DNA from: Aureobasidium sp. EXF-3400
Lineage: Eukaryota > Ascomycota > Dothideomycetes > Dothideales > Saccotheciaceae
Length of the DNA: 24,265 nt
Assembly (NCBI GenBank): GCA_024195585.1
Contig: SWBL01000527.1
Coordinates: 1-24,265 of the forward strand
Direction of reading: 5' to 3'
The notes beneath the pieces were generated by a model. The model saw nothing but the letters and a program-made list of their open reading frames with translations. It searched no databases and was not told the DNA's origin. Of this stretch, positions 8,381-20,061 are shown piece by piece; positions within the stretch are counted from its first letter, which is position 1, and each line of letters starts with the position of its first letter. Made by a program: the position numbers and the translations under genes.

Positions 8381-11300
8381 CTAGTTCCTGACCATGAAAA
8401 CAGGAATGTCACTCAGATCAACGCCAAAGTTCTGACTGTCAGCCACGCTCTTCCTGGCAGCCTTGGTGTCATTCTTCTGTCTTGTGCCCGCACTGCCGCC
8501 GAAGCCAACACCACGCTCCCAACCATAGCCTAGACCTCCACTGAATCTGTCAAACGGAACATCTTGGCTTTCTGGAGGCGCTGTGGAGCGACGCTGAGGT
8601 CTTGGCTGAGGCTGCTCTAGTATACGGCTGGATCTCTTTTGCGTGCTGTTGCTCTTGGGTGTTGGGGGAGCAGAAGGCTTCTCTCTAGGAGCATCTTCGA
8701 CAGGGCGGTAGGTACGATACTTTGCGCTATCCTTTGAAGCGAACGAGTCCTGAGATCGCTCGGAGGTTGCGGTGCGATAGGTTGAGCTAGAGTCGGTACG
8801 TTCGACATCCTCCTGAGCAGGACGCAGATCGGTAGGGTTTTCTGAGTGGAACTGCTTGTACGGATCCTCAGATCGATACTTCTTGTGAGAATTGTCGGAG
8901 TGAAGTTTTCTGTAGGGACCTTCCTCGCCCAAATGCATGGCGAATTCGGAACCTTGAGGTGTGATGTAGCGAGATACAATGACAGTTGGAGCACGGCGAG
9001 GTGCCTGCATTGTAGGTGAATAAGCCTGAATGGCTGGAGAAGCAGGGGTCGACGCAGAAAAGTTCTTTCTCTCAGTTGTGGGAGACGAAAGCATGTCATT
9101 GAGACTTTGTTTACGTTCGCGCCAGGCCAACGCCTGGCTTTCCCAGGACGGTCTGCCTGTTGGAGTTCCTGGCGAGGCGGGTGTATGCGGTACAGTTGTC
9201 GGTTCCTTGAGATGGACAGGCTTTGTAGATACAGAGAGCACAGGATGCACGTTACTAGGTTGTTTTCCATGTGCGGGCACCTTTGGAGGAGCTCGAGATG
9301 GAACCTGAGGCAACTCAAGAGGCAAGCCTTGCAAAGGCTTCTCAGTAGGTGTGGGAGGTAGTTCGCGTGCTGGTGCCTTGGCTGCCTCACTAGATTGACT
9401 CGTCGCTGGCTGCTGCATCTCACGCTGAGGCATTGCCTCGTCCGGATTCACAGTACTGCGGGGACGGACCCGCGGGGCAACAGACTGTGTACGACGTCTT
9501 GTCTTTGCCTTCTCTGAACTGGTGAGGATCGGTTCAAGACGACCCTGGGCGAAGCCAGTGCCAAAGTCGATAGTGCCGACTCTAACAGTGCCGTCTTTCG
9601 AAACAGGACGAGAGAACGTGCCAGACATCCTCTGAGTCTGTTTCGGAAGCTCCGGTACTGCCTCAGGTACCCTTGGGACAGCAATGTTGTGAGCACTTTG
9701 TGATCTTCTTGACTTTCCTCTTGTGGGCGGCCTCGAGTTGGTCAGAACAGCATCGATAGACTCGCGAGGACGACTCTGACTGCGTGCTCTATCCTGTCGG
9801 CTACGTTCGACGGATTTTCCACGGCTTTGCTGCGTCTCTGAGCTTAGATCAGGCTTGGGAGCGGCGCGGCTTATCTCATGAGGATGGAACCAAGGCTTGG
9901 ATGGATCGTAGGCCCCCATCTGTTTAACACGTCTGGTAGCGATATCATAGGGTGATTGCCCAAGAGATTGTGCTACTGTGCCGAAATCGGAAAAATCATG
10001 CGTAGGAAGAGGCTCGTCGGCGACCGAGAGAACGGTTATCTCGTCCTCGCGGCGGTGCTGGCTCTTGCTTCTGCTGCGGCTACGGAAACGGAAGAAACTT
10101 CTGCTTCTCTTTCTGGTGGTCCCATCGGGTGAGCTTCCAGCGTTAGCAGTCTGCGAGGGGACATCGTTTTTGCGACTGCGGCCTCTTCCGCGTGCATCTC
10201 TCTCATCCTCTTCTTGGGTCTGCTGCGGAGATGCAGAAGGGCCGCGTTCCAACTTGCGAGTAGGACGTGAAAAGTTGACAGAGAGATCTTCTGGAGTGCC
10301 AGGAACAAACTCCGGTTCGATTTCTGGCAGCATTGGCTCAGGCTCAGGCTCTTGAACATGCTCTGGGACGACGATCTGCGATCGCGGGCGAGTTTTCTGG
10401 AGCTTTCTGGTCGGTTTGACTGGAGTGACGGGAGTGGTAGCAATCGTGTTGACAGAGGTGCTAGAAGACGATTTCTTGAAGAAGAAACTTGGCAAACTTC
10501 GGTGTCTTTCCGCTTTCTGCACAGCGGAGGCTTGCTGAATATAGGGAGAAGGAGAGGAGACCTTGTCTTCTTGAATTTGTTCCAAAGAAGGTCTGGCAGC
10601 AGCGGATGTGAGAGATTCCTTGGAGCGTGTGTGCTCAGCTTGATCCGCAGCGCCCAGAGCGGCGAGGAGGAACTCATCACAGTTGCTTTCCTTGATGATC
10701 GATCTCCTTGAGGCCTCAGAGCTGTATCCACTATCGCTCTTGGTCATAGGAGGGCGGGCGACGTTGAGATGCTTCTGCGACTGGGCCTTTCGCATACTGT
10801 CATTGGCTGGAAGTACGTCGCCTGTAAGTTGTCTTAGGGCTTCCTCCCGGGCGTCAATGCCGCTCTCAACTGGAGATTCGTCATGGACTGTGCTTAGGCG
10901 TGAAACAGTAGTCGTCAATGCCGCGTTGCTCATGTGAGGGTTCTCAAGTGAGTCAAACTCAGATGCGTATTCCTGAGCATACTCGGAAGCACGTTGTGTG
11001 ACTTGGGGACGGGTGGCAGATCTATTCGCCTCAATCTCCATGCTGTGGCGAACAGGACGACCTCTGCTCTTTGACCTAGCACGAAGTTCGGATGAAAGTT
11101 TCCTGTCCTGCTGTTCTGAGCTTCTCCGTGGTGCTCGTAGGGAAACGACTGTAGCATGGCTCGGGCGAACACACTCGGGGCTATTTTCGCCTTCATCGGC
11201 AGTAATGAAACCTTCACCAGATAGTGATTCTGATATCGAAGGCTTCTGCTGAATGCCTGCCATTTCTACTTGCTTGAGGAGACGAGCTGGCTCTGGCGAG

Positions 11301-12300
11301 GCAGCTCCATTAGTTATACGCAGAGATCCCATTTTGTATGTGCCAATTTGGGGATAGAACTCGGATGGCGTGGTTGGACGCCCACCTTGGAGCTCAGTAC
11401 TCCCTTCAGCAAGGTCCAAGGCTTCAAAATCGAGTGGCACATCGAGCCTCGGAGACTCGACTATATCGTGTTGTCTGGAAACTGAAGCCGAGCGGACTGT
11501 AACGTTGTTCTCCGAGTAGTTTCGTAGGAGCTCGCGAGATAGGCGAGTCTTGACACCAGCTGGGAGCAATGAACTCCTTCGGATAAGAGGAGAGATGGGC
11601 TCTTCGTAGTCCTTGGATTCTGGCCTAGAAGGAGCGATTGTGCGCTCAACATTCTTGGTCGGAAGCAATGCTTTGTGGAGAAGAATCAGATCCTCTGGAG
11701 ATGCTCGCTTCTTCAGCTCTTGCAGCAGAGCGATGGCGGCAGCAACATCGACATCAGAATTGTCGGCAGCAATAGTATGGCGCTTCGTGGTATTCATCGA
11801 AGTGGTCGAAGCTTTCCTTGATCTGATGCCTTCACTAGGTAAGATGGTAGCAGATCTGGAGGGTGATTCAGAAATGCGAAAAGATGTGGATCCTGTAAAG
11901 CTAAGGGGTGAATCGTTGGAGAACGACACTCGGGCGTCTTCGGCGTTATCCTTTGGAGCGTTGATAGGGGTGGTCTTGGTGGAGCTCGTTTCAGCCTTGC
12001 CGAGACCTGTAGAATTGTGCTTTGTTCGTGGTTTTGTTAGACGTTGAGAAGATGGACTTGCAGAGTATTGTGTCTCTGCTGGTTGGAAAATTGTGTCCAG
12101 TGTCAAGGATTCTTCGTTGTCTGTTGACGCCGTTAACGCTGTTGATTGTAGGTAAGGTTGGAGATGGGCATCACGTACTTTTAGCACTCTTTGAGCGACT
12201 GCGTCCCGGTCTATTAAAAGACCTGAAGCTACAATTACATCAACAAGATGCGTCTAGAGAAGCCGGGACGACTCGGTACTTACGAGGAAGTCTTGAACAT
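8381..12300 (-). CDS. Long Ser/Arg/Pro-rich, mostly disordered protein of unknown function
   Basis: Model: complement(join(8381..12138,12179..12228,12284..12300)), 1,274 aa. The main exon has no suitable start: its frame opens on a GTG, not an ATG. An upstream ATG at 12300 reaches it through two introns, 12229-12283 (GTAAGT..GTAG) and 12139-12178 (GTACGT..ACAG, only 40 nt), both in phase, giving the start MFKTSSFRSFNRPGRSRSKS. The 5' exons are probable, not proven. The protein is low in complexity, with RSRSK clusters near residues 15-20, 380 and 710. A short predicted helical segment lies near 160 (IALLQELKKRASPEDLILLH), a more ordered motif near 750 (SPYDIATRRVKQMGAYDPSK) and a glycine/aromatic tail near the end. 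No catalytic domain is recognised. The many basic-serine motifs suggest a phosphorylated cortical, cytoskeletal or nuclear protein, but that is speculation. Confidence 0.8.
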
Positions 12301-13906
12301 GACAATCCCCGATCAACGGCGAGGGGTAGATTACGATTGATGGCAGAGGTGGGAGGACGAGGGGAGATAAAACGGTGTGGTTGGAAACGGCACAGCCACA
12401 ACTAAACCGGACCAGGACCCGATGGATAGGCAGGATCAACAAATGTGATGTCGGTCAAAGGCCGTTAGACAATGAGGTCAAGGTGACAAGACAGGGTACA
12501 AATGGTTACAGAAGAGGAGATGTCGAGCTTTTGAAGAGGGAAAATATGTCGTCTTTTGCAGTACTCTCGGTAGGGGTCGCGCATGGATGGCCGGCGTCAA
12601 AGCGCGAACTAAAGGCAAGAGCACGAGTGGCTGGGAGTGGGTTGTCAGGAGCGATGGACGGCAAGGATTCGTTTCACGGACCTCCAGGTCAGCCTCAAGA
12701 TCCGGATTTTTTGTTTAGCTACGCCCATCTCATGCATATGAATTGTCCAATCAGGCCTGTCTCTTGACTTCTGTAACACTCAATCCCGTTAATCTGCCCG
12801 TCCGTTGCATCTTGCCCGTCCGATTTCGACACGATGCTTTTGGTGCTGCATATTCTAAGATCAAATGATCATGCATCTTCCACGCAAGCACTTGGTGGAC
12901 GGGTAGCGAGAGGCATCAAACTCCGGGTTGCCTGACCTGCCTGTCAAAGGCTGGCACCGAAGACGCTGACTCTTGAAATTGACTGACACGCGAGGGCACA
13001 AGCCAGCAGGAGTTGCATGCTTTTCTTCTTGTTCTTTTCTTCCAGCGACTTATAAATTGGCACGACTCACGAATGACGCCTTACTCGATGGTGAGCCGTG
13101 GCAAGCGTGGCTCTCGAGCAGGTTTGAGGGCAGCAGCGGACGAGGCAGGGCAAGTTGACAGAGCACAGCCACTTCGGCTGAGTACATGGGTACACACGGG
13201 GTGATCTTGATTGCAATCAAGTGGCGGTGCAATCGAGATGCAGTGCTAAAAGACCTGACGTGCATGTGAAGAAGTTTAAAACAAGGTTGCTAACGTGATG
13301 CAGACGGGTTCCGGCTCGGTTGGAATGGCTTTGCATCGGGTCTCCTTCTGGGTCGCATCACTTGGACCATGTTGGTTTGGCAGCCTTCGTCGAGGTGTAC
13401 TATGCATAACATTGGAGCAGTTTGATAAAACGACATGTACAGTATGTCAGATTGACCAGCACCGACTGATGTTTTCTCGGCGAAAGCGCGACAGGCTGCC
13501 TGTGATGTGAATAGAGTGGTAGCACCTTGGAGAAGATGGCTAGTTGCTGCCGTAGCTCACAGACACAGACTTGTTCAGCTTACCGTGAGTTGCACCAACA
13601 GCATGGCAACTTGTTCCCCAGCCAGCTGTTCTCGGCATGATAAGGGGACTGCATACAGATCTAGGGGCACAGAGGGTCCAGTGATGCATGTGCTACTATA
13701 GTTATCAGCCTTTGGGAAAATAGTCGACGCGAAGCCAATCAAGCGCGTGGATTCGCGTCGGTGGACGAAGCTCGCGTTGTTGGTTCGCAGCAATCACAGT
13801 CCCACTCCCTGCCACCAGACCCATCATAACTTTTTAGAAACGATCTTTCTTGGAACTAGCTGCCGTGTGTCGGACAATTCGAGATTAGGCGACATCAGAA
13901 GCAGTC
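12301..13906. other. Divergent intergenic region before MCM7
   Basis: About 1.6 kb between the start of the long disordered-protein gene (minus) and MCM7 (plus). Open frames here (up to 130 codons) look non-coding. TGCCCGTCCG occurs twice near 12797-12825. The MCM7-proximal part carries a CCAAT box and a CGCG cluster, listed separately. No RNA gene was recognised. Confidence 0.5.
13726..13777. promoter_or_regulatory. CGCG (MCB-like) cluster and CCAAT box in the MCM7 promoter
   Basis: Within 52 bp there are four CGCG cores: GACGCGAA (13726-13733), GCGCGT (about 13743-13748), TTCGCGTC (13752-13759) and CTCGCGTT (about 13771-13778). The first and third are exact reverse complements. CCAAT lies at 13735-13739. 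In yeasts, MBF binds ACGCG-type sites upstream of G1/S genes including MCM genes. The cluster sits 130-180 bp before the MCM7 ATG. The factor's identity in this fungus is inferred. Confidence 0.6.
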
Positions 13907-16425
13907 ATGGCGCTCCTTACGTACCCCTCGCTAATCAACTACGAGGAGCAGCAAGGTTTGTTTTGACCCAAGACGCACGCGCAAACAAAGCACTGAATTC
14001 AATCACCAGCTGCTTTCGAGGACTTCTTGCGCTCATTCAAGGCCTCTTCGACCGAGGCTCAAGATGCCCTAGACGAATTGAACATTGACGACAACGACAA
14101 CGATGAATACGACTTTATGGACGAGACGGCAGACGGTGCTGCACAGCGAAGGAGCTCAAAACCAAAATACATGGACCACCTGCAGCGCGTAGCAGATAGG
14201 CAGGTCGACAACATCTTGATCGATCTAGACGACCTGAAACAATATGAGAACGCTTTGGAAGACGGCGGTGCATCGCTCAAGCTGGTCTCGTCGATTGAGC
14301 GCAACGCACACCACTACATTGAAATCTTGTCGCGCGCCGTCGACAAGCTCATGCCGCCAGCCAGCTCCGACGTCAGCTTCAAGGACGATGTCATCGATGT
14401 CATCCTCACTCAAAGACAGAACGCAAACCGTGTCATGCAACAGGCCCTCGAAGATGCCACCGACCCCAACGCGACCGAGTCCTTCTTCCCTCCTGCCCTC
14501 ACCCGCCGTTACACTCTCAACTTCAAGCCCGTCACCCCTTCCGAGTCCAGCGATGGAAAGAGCAGCAAAGCAATGGCCGTACGTCAAGTGCGTGGTGAGC
14601 ATCTGGGTCATCTCATCACAGTCCGCGGTATCGCAATCAGAGTGTCGGATGTCAAGCCTGCCGTTCAGGTCAACGCCTACTCTTGCGATCGCTGTGGTCA
14701 GGAAGTCTTCCAACCCGTCACCACAAAACAGTACACCCCCATGGTTCAATGTCCTTCGGACGCCTGCCAAAAGAACAACGTCAAGGGTCAACTCTTGCAC
14801 TCGACACGCGCCTCCAAATTCCTTGCTTTCCAAGAAGTCAAGATACAGGAAATGTCGGACCAAGTTCCCGTCGGCCACATTCCTCGTCAACTGACCGTCT
14901 ACTGCCACGGTTCCTTGGCTCGCCAAGTCAACCCTGGTGATGTCGTTGATATTGCTGGCATCTTCCTTCCCACCCCCTACACTGGCTTCAAGGCTATCAA
15001 GGCTGGCCTTCTGACCGACACATATCTCGAAGCTCAATATGTCCATCAACACAAGAAGGCCTACGAGTCGATGGTTTTGGCTCCTAGCACTGTGCGCCGC
15101 ATGGCTGACTTGGAACAGTCTGGCCAACTTTACGAATACCTGAGCAGGTCCATTGCCCCTGAAATCTTTGGCCACCTTGATGTCAAAAAGGCTCTCCTTC
15201 TGCAATTAATCGGTGGTGTGACCAAAGAGATGGGTGATGGTATGCGCATTCGTGGTGCCATCAATGTCTGCTTGATGGGTGATCCCGGTGTTGCCAAATC
15301 GCAATTGCTCAAATACATCACAAAGGTTGCACCGCGTGGTGTCTACACGACAGGTCGTGGTTCAAGTGGTGTTGGTCTTACCGCTGCAGTCATGAGAGAT
15401 CCTGTCACAGACGAGATGGTGCTTGAAGGTGGTGCTCTTGTACTTGCAGACAATGGCATGTGCTGTATCGATGAATTCGACAAGATGGACGACGCAGACA
15501 GAACAGCCATTCACGAAGTCATGGAACAGCAGACCATCTCCATCTCAAAGGCCGGTATCACTACAACACTCAACGCACGCACTTCGATTCTGGCAGCTGC
15601 CAACCCGCTGTATGGTCGTTACAATCCTCGCATCTCACCCGTAGAGAACATCAACCTGCCAGCCGCATTGTTGAGTAGATTCGATATTCTCTTCCTCATC
15701 CTCGACACTCCCTCCCGCGACGCTGACGAAGACCTGGCTCGTCACGTAACTCACGTTCACATTCACAACGCTCATCCCGAGCCCGCAGGCGGCGGTCTGA
15801 TCTTCTCACCCAATGAGGTTCGTCAATGGGTAGCCCGCGCTCGTTCCTTCAGACCCACAATCCCCAAGGCCGTCTCCGACTATCTCGTAGGCGCCTACGT
15901 TCGTCTGCGTCAACAGCAAAAGCGTGACGAGTCGGCCAAGAAGACGTTCACCCACACATCACCACGTACACTGCTTGGTGTGATGCGTCTGTCACAAGCC
16001 CTTGCCCGTCTACGTTTTGCAGAAGAGGTCATTACCGATGATGTAGACGAAGCATTGCGTCTCACCGAAGTCAGTAAAGCCTCGCTTTACGATGACGACC
16101 GCTCGCGCCGCGGTGACATGAGTGTCAGCAGTCGCATCTTCAACCTCGTGCGCGGTATGCGTGAGAGCGGTGCTGCTGCTACTGGCGAAGGCCGTGGCGA
16201 GCTTGATCTCCGTCGTGTTCGCGAACGTGTCCTGGCCAAGGGCTTTACTCTGCAGCAACTCGAGTCTTGTCTTGACGAGTACTCTGACCTTGATGTAAGT
16301 TTTTTCTTCGACTCTGTTCATGTTATGAAAGTGCTAATATTGTTGTATAGATCTGGCAAACTGCTGCAGAGGGCACCAGACTCGTCTTCATCGAGGCTGG
16401 CGACGACATGGAGGATGAGGAGTAG
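13907..16425 (+). CDS. mcm7: DNA replication licensing factor MCM7
   Basis: Model: join(13907..13955,14010..16294,16351..16425), 802 aa. Intron 1 (13956-14009) joins [16 protein letters not shown] to [11 protein letters not shown]. Intron 2 (16295-16350, with a GCTAAT branch point) joins DEYSDLD to [14 protein letters not shown]7 is a subunit of the MCM2-7 hexamer, the replicative DNA helicase loaded at origins in G1. Features are an N-terminal domain, a zinc finger with Cys242, Cys245, Cys264 and Cys269, Walker [10 protein letters not shown] (440-448), Walker B CIDEFDKM (502-509), arginine finger SRFD (572-575), and an acidic C-terminus ending DDMEDEE. The sequence around [12 protein letters not shown] and [22 protein letters not shown] fits MCM7 better than the other MCM subunits. 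The length is normal. G1/S control is suggested by the CGCG cluster upstream. Confidence 0.97.
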
Positions 16426-17367
16426 ATGGTCTTTCTTTTCGGCTCAGTGAAAAAGGAAAGGAAAGGTAATTCCGAAACTAGGTAGACGTGTATTTTTTCC
16501 TTACAGTTCGGCGTTCTTCATCAATGGAAAGAGGAGCTGTGTTTTTCGAGGGGATACCTGTATCATCTACACAATCAAATGTCATGCCAGATTGGTTTCT
16601 CGAGATTGTCGCAAGCTCGCGATCGAACCTACATTCCAACCCGAGGTGTCACAAACTCTCGAAATGCGGGTTGCGTTCCAGGGCCATGAGATTGACAAGA
16701 ACGCAATCATCTCTCTGATAAAAGAAAACCTTGTGCCATTTACACATGGCCCACAGTGATTTTCTCTCAGCTCTTTGCATAACCAACGAGGAAAGCCCCC
16801 AAAAGGAGAAGAGGAAATGCTTCAGTCCCCAAGAACAGGGTCGTACCTCTTGCAACCAAAGTTGAGTGTTGAGATATAGGTTTTTCTCTTCTCTTGATCC
16901 CGTGACTGTATGTCTAGAGTTTCCAGTGATCCAAGGCAGTAAGTAACGTAAACACAATGCAAACGTTTGAGGACGGAAAGAGTTACGTCAAGGGGTTCCA
17001 AACGTCATGACTTGGGAAAACGAAGGTATCAGAGACAGTTAGCGGTTTAAGATAGACCCTATTGAAGTATCAGGAAAGCGATGCATTTTGGATACAAACT
17101 ACATAAGCGAGGGTTGGACTCGTACGTCCTAGAAATAGAAAGGCAGAGCCGAAGATGTGAGTTGTGATTACACCTCTACAAGCAATGAACCGCAGACTTT
17201 GTACATAACATACAAGATCGCAAGAGGTAAACGGCAAAAGACAAAAAAAAGGAAGACAATAGACACATTAAAACTAACTTTCCCCATTATTATAGCCAAG
17301 AAGCGATCCCGCGCTCCTCAATTAAAAGACAACTTTGATCTCAACCCTATCGAACTCGAGCGCCTTC
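16426..17367. other. Convergent intergenic region
   Basis: About 940 bp between the 3' ends of MCM7 and the C2-domain gene. The few open frames (up to about 100 codons) show no domain-like sequence. No RNA gene or repeat was recognised. Confidence 0.5.
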
Positions 17368-19278
17368 TTACTCCTCCTCATCAGCCACGGGTCTATTACT
17401 TCCAGGGCCAGGGATGTTACGCTTCAGATGCTCAACCTTGGCTTTGCCTCTAAAGCCAGCATCCTGTCTGAGTTTATGTGCAAGCCCACGCTTATTTTGA
17501 TCTTCTTGGTCGTGAGAAGCGTTTTCAAGAGCATCCAATTGCTCTTCGTCCGAACTGCTGATACTGCTAGCGTCGCTGCCGGCTTGAGCATACACAATAT
17601 GATCGCCTTCCTTCTTCTTGCGGTCGCGTTGGGCTTGCTTCATGCGGTTCATCTTCTTCTCATCCTTTTGACAGTCAAGAGTTTGGATGTGGAGGCCTGG
17701 CAGATTGGCAGCGAGGAACTTCTTGAGCAGGGGTAGCATCTTGGCGTTGGGGCGGTAAGTACCACTGTCATTGTCAATGACGAGTTGGTAGTGTTCGGGA
17801 TCCTTGGGGGGTTCGTCGTTGGGGGGCCCGTTGGAGAGGTCGTGTGGCGGATGTGACTCGTTTGCGCCGTCGTGGTCATGGTCACCATCTTCACTGCTGG
17901 CGCTGCCGTTGTCGGCTGCGTCTGGCGGAGGAGGCTTGTTCTTGTACTTCAGACGGCGAATGAAGAACTCGCCGGAGAAGGCAATGTAGATGCTCACGTC
18001 GCTGTGCATGGTATGCTTGCTCAACATGTCGATACCGAATTCCTTGCCTGTCTCTGTGAAGCGGAAGAGCGCGTCGAGACTCAAGACGTAGGTGAAGATG
18101 CGGCCACCCTCGTCGTAATGCACCAAGTCGAGGAAGGCCTGAGTCATCTCCCTGCATGGGCCTTGAGGGAAGTGGCCCCATTTGGTAGTGCGGTCAAAGT
18201 TGTATACTCTAGCGTGTTGATGATGTAGGGCTTTCGATAAGACCCATCCTCGCACACCAGTGGAAGTGAACATTTGCTTGACGAAAGGACGGAACTCGAC
18301 ATAGCGATGGTAGAGGCCGTCTGGCACAGGACCACGGAATTGGATCTGGTTGGCCTGGAAGTTGTAGCGTTCAGTTTTAGACTTTTCCTTCTCGGACTGG
18401 GAATTGTCTTGATTGGGCTCCTTGCGACCAGCGATGCGACCAAGCATAGGAGCTTGATGCCTAATCCACCATTGCGGACCGACGGTGAAGACGTGACCAC
18501 CATCGTCGATGTCTGTGCGACCGACCAGCTCGATGCTTATATAGAGGTCGCCGTGCATGTGCTTGGCCTTGCTCATGCAGGCAGCGACAGCGCGAATTGC
18601 ATAGGCTCGCTTGCTGCCCGATCGCTTCATGATTTTGTAGGGCTGCTCTCGAATACCGGGCCAGCCGTCGTGGATGTCGTGGATGGAGATGTGAACATTT
18701 CCCAAGCGGTCATCGTGGTCGGTGGGGTCCTCATCGTAGACACGAGCTTTGAGCTTGAAACCCGACGAGGGGATGTTGGCGACAATCCATTCAAAGTTCC
18801 ACTCGGGATCGGTGTTGCGACGGATGGTGGGAGTGCGCATACGTAAAAGAGGATCTTCCTTGTGGCGCTTAGGCAAGTCGGTGTTGATCTGGGCTAGCAC
18901 GTAGGGGTCGGACGACATGGAGTTGATGTCGGCCATGGGCAGATTGGTGGCGCGGTGGAAGGTGATCTTGACGGTCCAGCCAGGCGGTGCTTTGGGTATG
19001 GGCGTGTCATCGTAGCCTCCAGCAGGCTGGTCGTCGTTGGAGCCTTCGGACTGGGGGTCGTCCTTCTTTTCCTGTGTCTGTTCCCTCTCAAGGGCCTCTT
19101 GCTTTTCCTGAGCGCGTTCGGCATGTGAATTGTCGTGGTGTGCATTCTCATTCTGTGCGGCCTGTTTCTCAGCGTCCTGGGCGCCTCCTGTGGTGGGTTT
19201 CTGGTCGGGATTGAGGTGGATGGGCTCAGGGTTGTGCTTGTCGTTGGCCTCGTTCGGGGCATTGTCAAGGCGACTCAT
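17368..19278 (-). CDS. C2-domain protein, fungal-specific, function unknown
   Basis: A single exon of 636 aa with a genuine ATG at 19278. Residues 1 to about 95 are a hydrophilic, Gln/Glu/Asp-rich tail. Residues about 100-200 are a C2 domain: GWTVKITFHRATNLPMADIN, SSDPYVLAQI, DPEWNFEW, then KARVYDEDPTDHDDRLGNVHI. The acidic residues Asp117, Asp124, Asp182, Asp184 and Asp190 are placed as calcium ligands of a C2 domain, which typically binds phospholipid membranes. Residues about 200-440 look folded and contain many aromatic residues, but I do not recognise them. An acidic, His- and Pro-rich linker follows, then a Lys-rich C-terminal part. There is no signal peptide or membrane segment, so a cytosolic protein recruited to membranes by calcium is the likely picture. 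The cellular process is unknown. Confidence 0.9.
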   Translation of the reverse strand: MSRLDNAPNEANDKHNPEPIHLNPDQKPTTGGAQDAEKQAAQNENAHHDNSHAERAQEKQEALEREQTQEKKDDPQSEGSNDDQPAGGYDDTPIPKAPPGWTVKITFHRATNLPMADINSMSSDPYVLAQINTDLPKRHKEDPLLRMRTPTIRRNTDPEWNFEWIVANIPSSGFKLKARVYDEDPTDHDDRLGNVHISIHDIHDGWPGIREQPYKIMKRSGSKRAYAIRAVAACMSKAKHMHGDLYISIELVGRTDIDDGGHVFTVGPQWWIRHQAPMLGRIAGRKEPNQDNSQSEKEKSKTERYNFQANQIQFRGPVPDGLYHRYVEFRPFVKQMFTSTGVRGWVLSKALHHQHARVYNFDRTTKWGHFPQGPCREMTQAFLDLVHYDEGGRIFTYVLSLDALFRFTETGKEFGIDMLSKHTMHSDVSIYIAFSGEFFIRRLKYKNKPPPPDAADNGSASSEDGDHDHDGANESHPPHDLSNGPPNDEPPKDPEHYQLVIDNDSGTYRPNAKMLPLLKKFLAANLPGLHIQTLDCQKDEKKMNRMKQAQRDRKKKEGDHIVYAQAGSDASSISSSDEEQLDALENASHDQEDQNKRGLAHKLRQDAGFRGKAKVEHLKRNIPGPGSNRPVADEEE

Positions 19279-20061
19279 GGTGATCAGCAGTGGTGGATCA
19301 GTTCAGGCGTCAATCATGTGAAATTGCGGAGACGACCGAGCGAGCGCGCTTTCCAAGATGTGGCTATGCTGTCTTTTTATTGAAGCGTGGCATGCTGTAT
19401 CAGAACTCGGCGTGTCTGCTCTGCTGGGCCTGCTCAAGGGGGGTGAGGCTAGATTGCTTACGTAGGACCACCAAGCAAATGGCGCTACGCGAGCAGCAAA
19501 ACGACTCGCCTATCCTCGTACCAGCCTCCAGATGGCCGCCTCGATCCCTGGTTCCAGGCCAAGAGTGCTTCACAATGGCTGAAAGTTTGCAGCCACGCGC
19601 TAAAGTTGTGCCAAATCTTGCTAAGCTTTTGTGTCCAAGACTGCTTAAGCAGAGCGTCGTAAGCTTTTTTTGCAAACGTTCCATCAAACCTGCTCAAAAC
19701 TTGGTCAAATTACGTCTTGATATCTGCACTCGACTCGTCGAAACCTGGTGATGCCTTGTTGCCTTGCACACACCTTCTATTTGCAGCTCATCTTAGCTAT
19801 CTTACCCACATCCATCACGCAATAGATTAGAGTAGCTCTTCCGCACATCCGTACAACCCGGCCATTTTCGTCTTGGTCGTCTTGGTCGTCTCTCGGCGTC
19901 CATGTCAGCTCCACCTAAATCCTCTCGCAGCCTTATACCGTTCGATAAGATTAGGTTTGCCTATCTCAAAACACCCTCTTGCTTTCCTTATATAACGTAA
20001 ACTTCATCATTTCCATTCGTTCGCTAGTCATGCCCTGACGCCCAGCTATTTCGTGCGAACT
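19279..20061. other. Intergenic region upstream of the C2 gene
   Basis: About 780 bp, taken to hold the C2 gene promoter and the 3' end of the M20 peptidase gene. Open frames on both strands near 19290-19751 lack protein-like features. A 9-bp tandem repeat (CGTCTTGGT, 2.6 copies) lies at 19869-19892. Nothing else was seen. Confidence 0.5.

Noticed and set aside
12131..12187. GTG start for the long disordered protein
   Set aside because: The nuclear gene should start with ATG; the splice model with ATG at 12300 is in phase through two GT..AG introns and gives a sensible N-terminus.
14225..15205. 326-codon minus-strand frame
   Set aside because: It lies entirely antisense to MCM7 exon 2, whose identity is certain; it follows from codon bias on the coding strand.
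19290..19751. 153-codon plus-strand frame upstream of the C2 gene
   Set aside because: It overlaps competing frames on the other strand, shows no recognisable motif, and covers the presumed C2 promoter.
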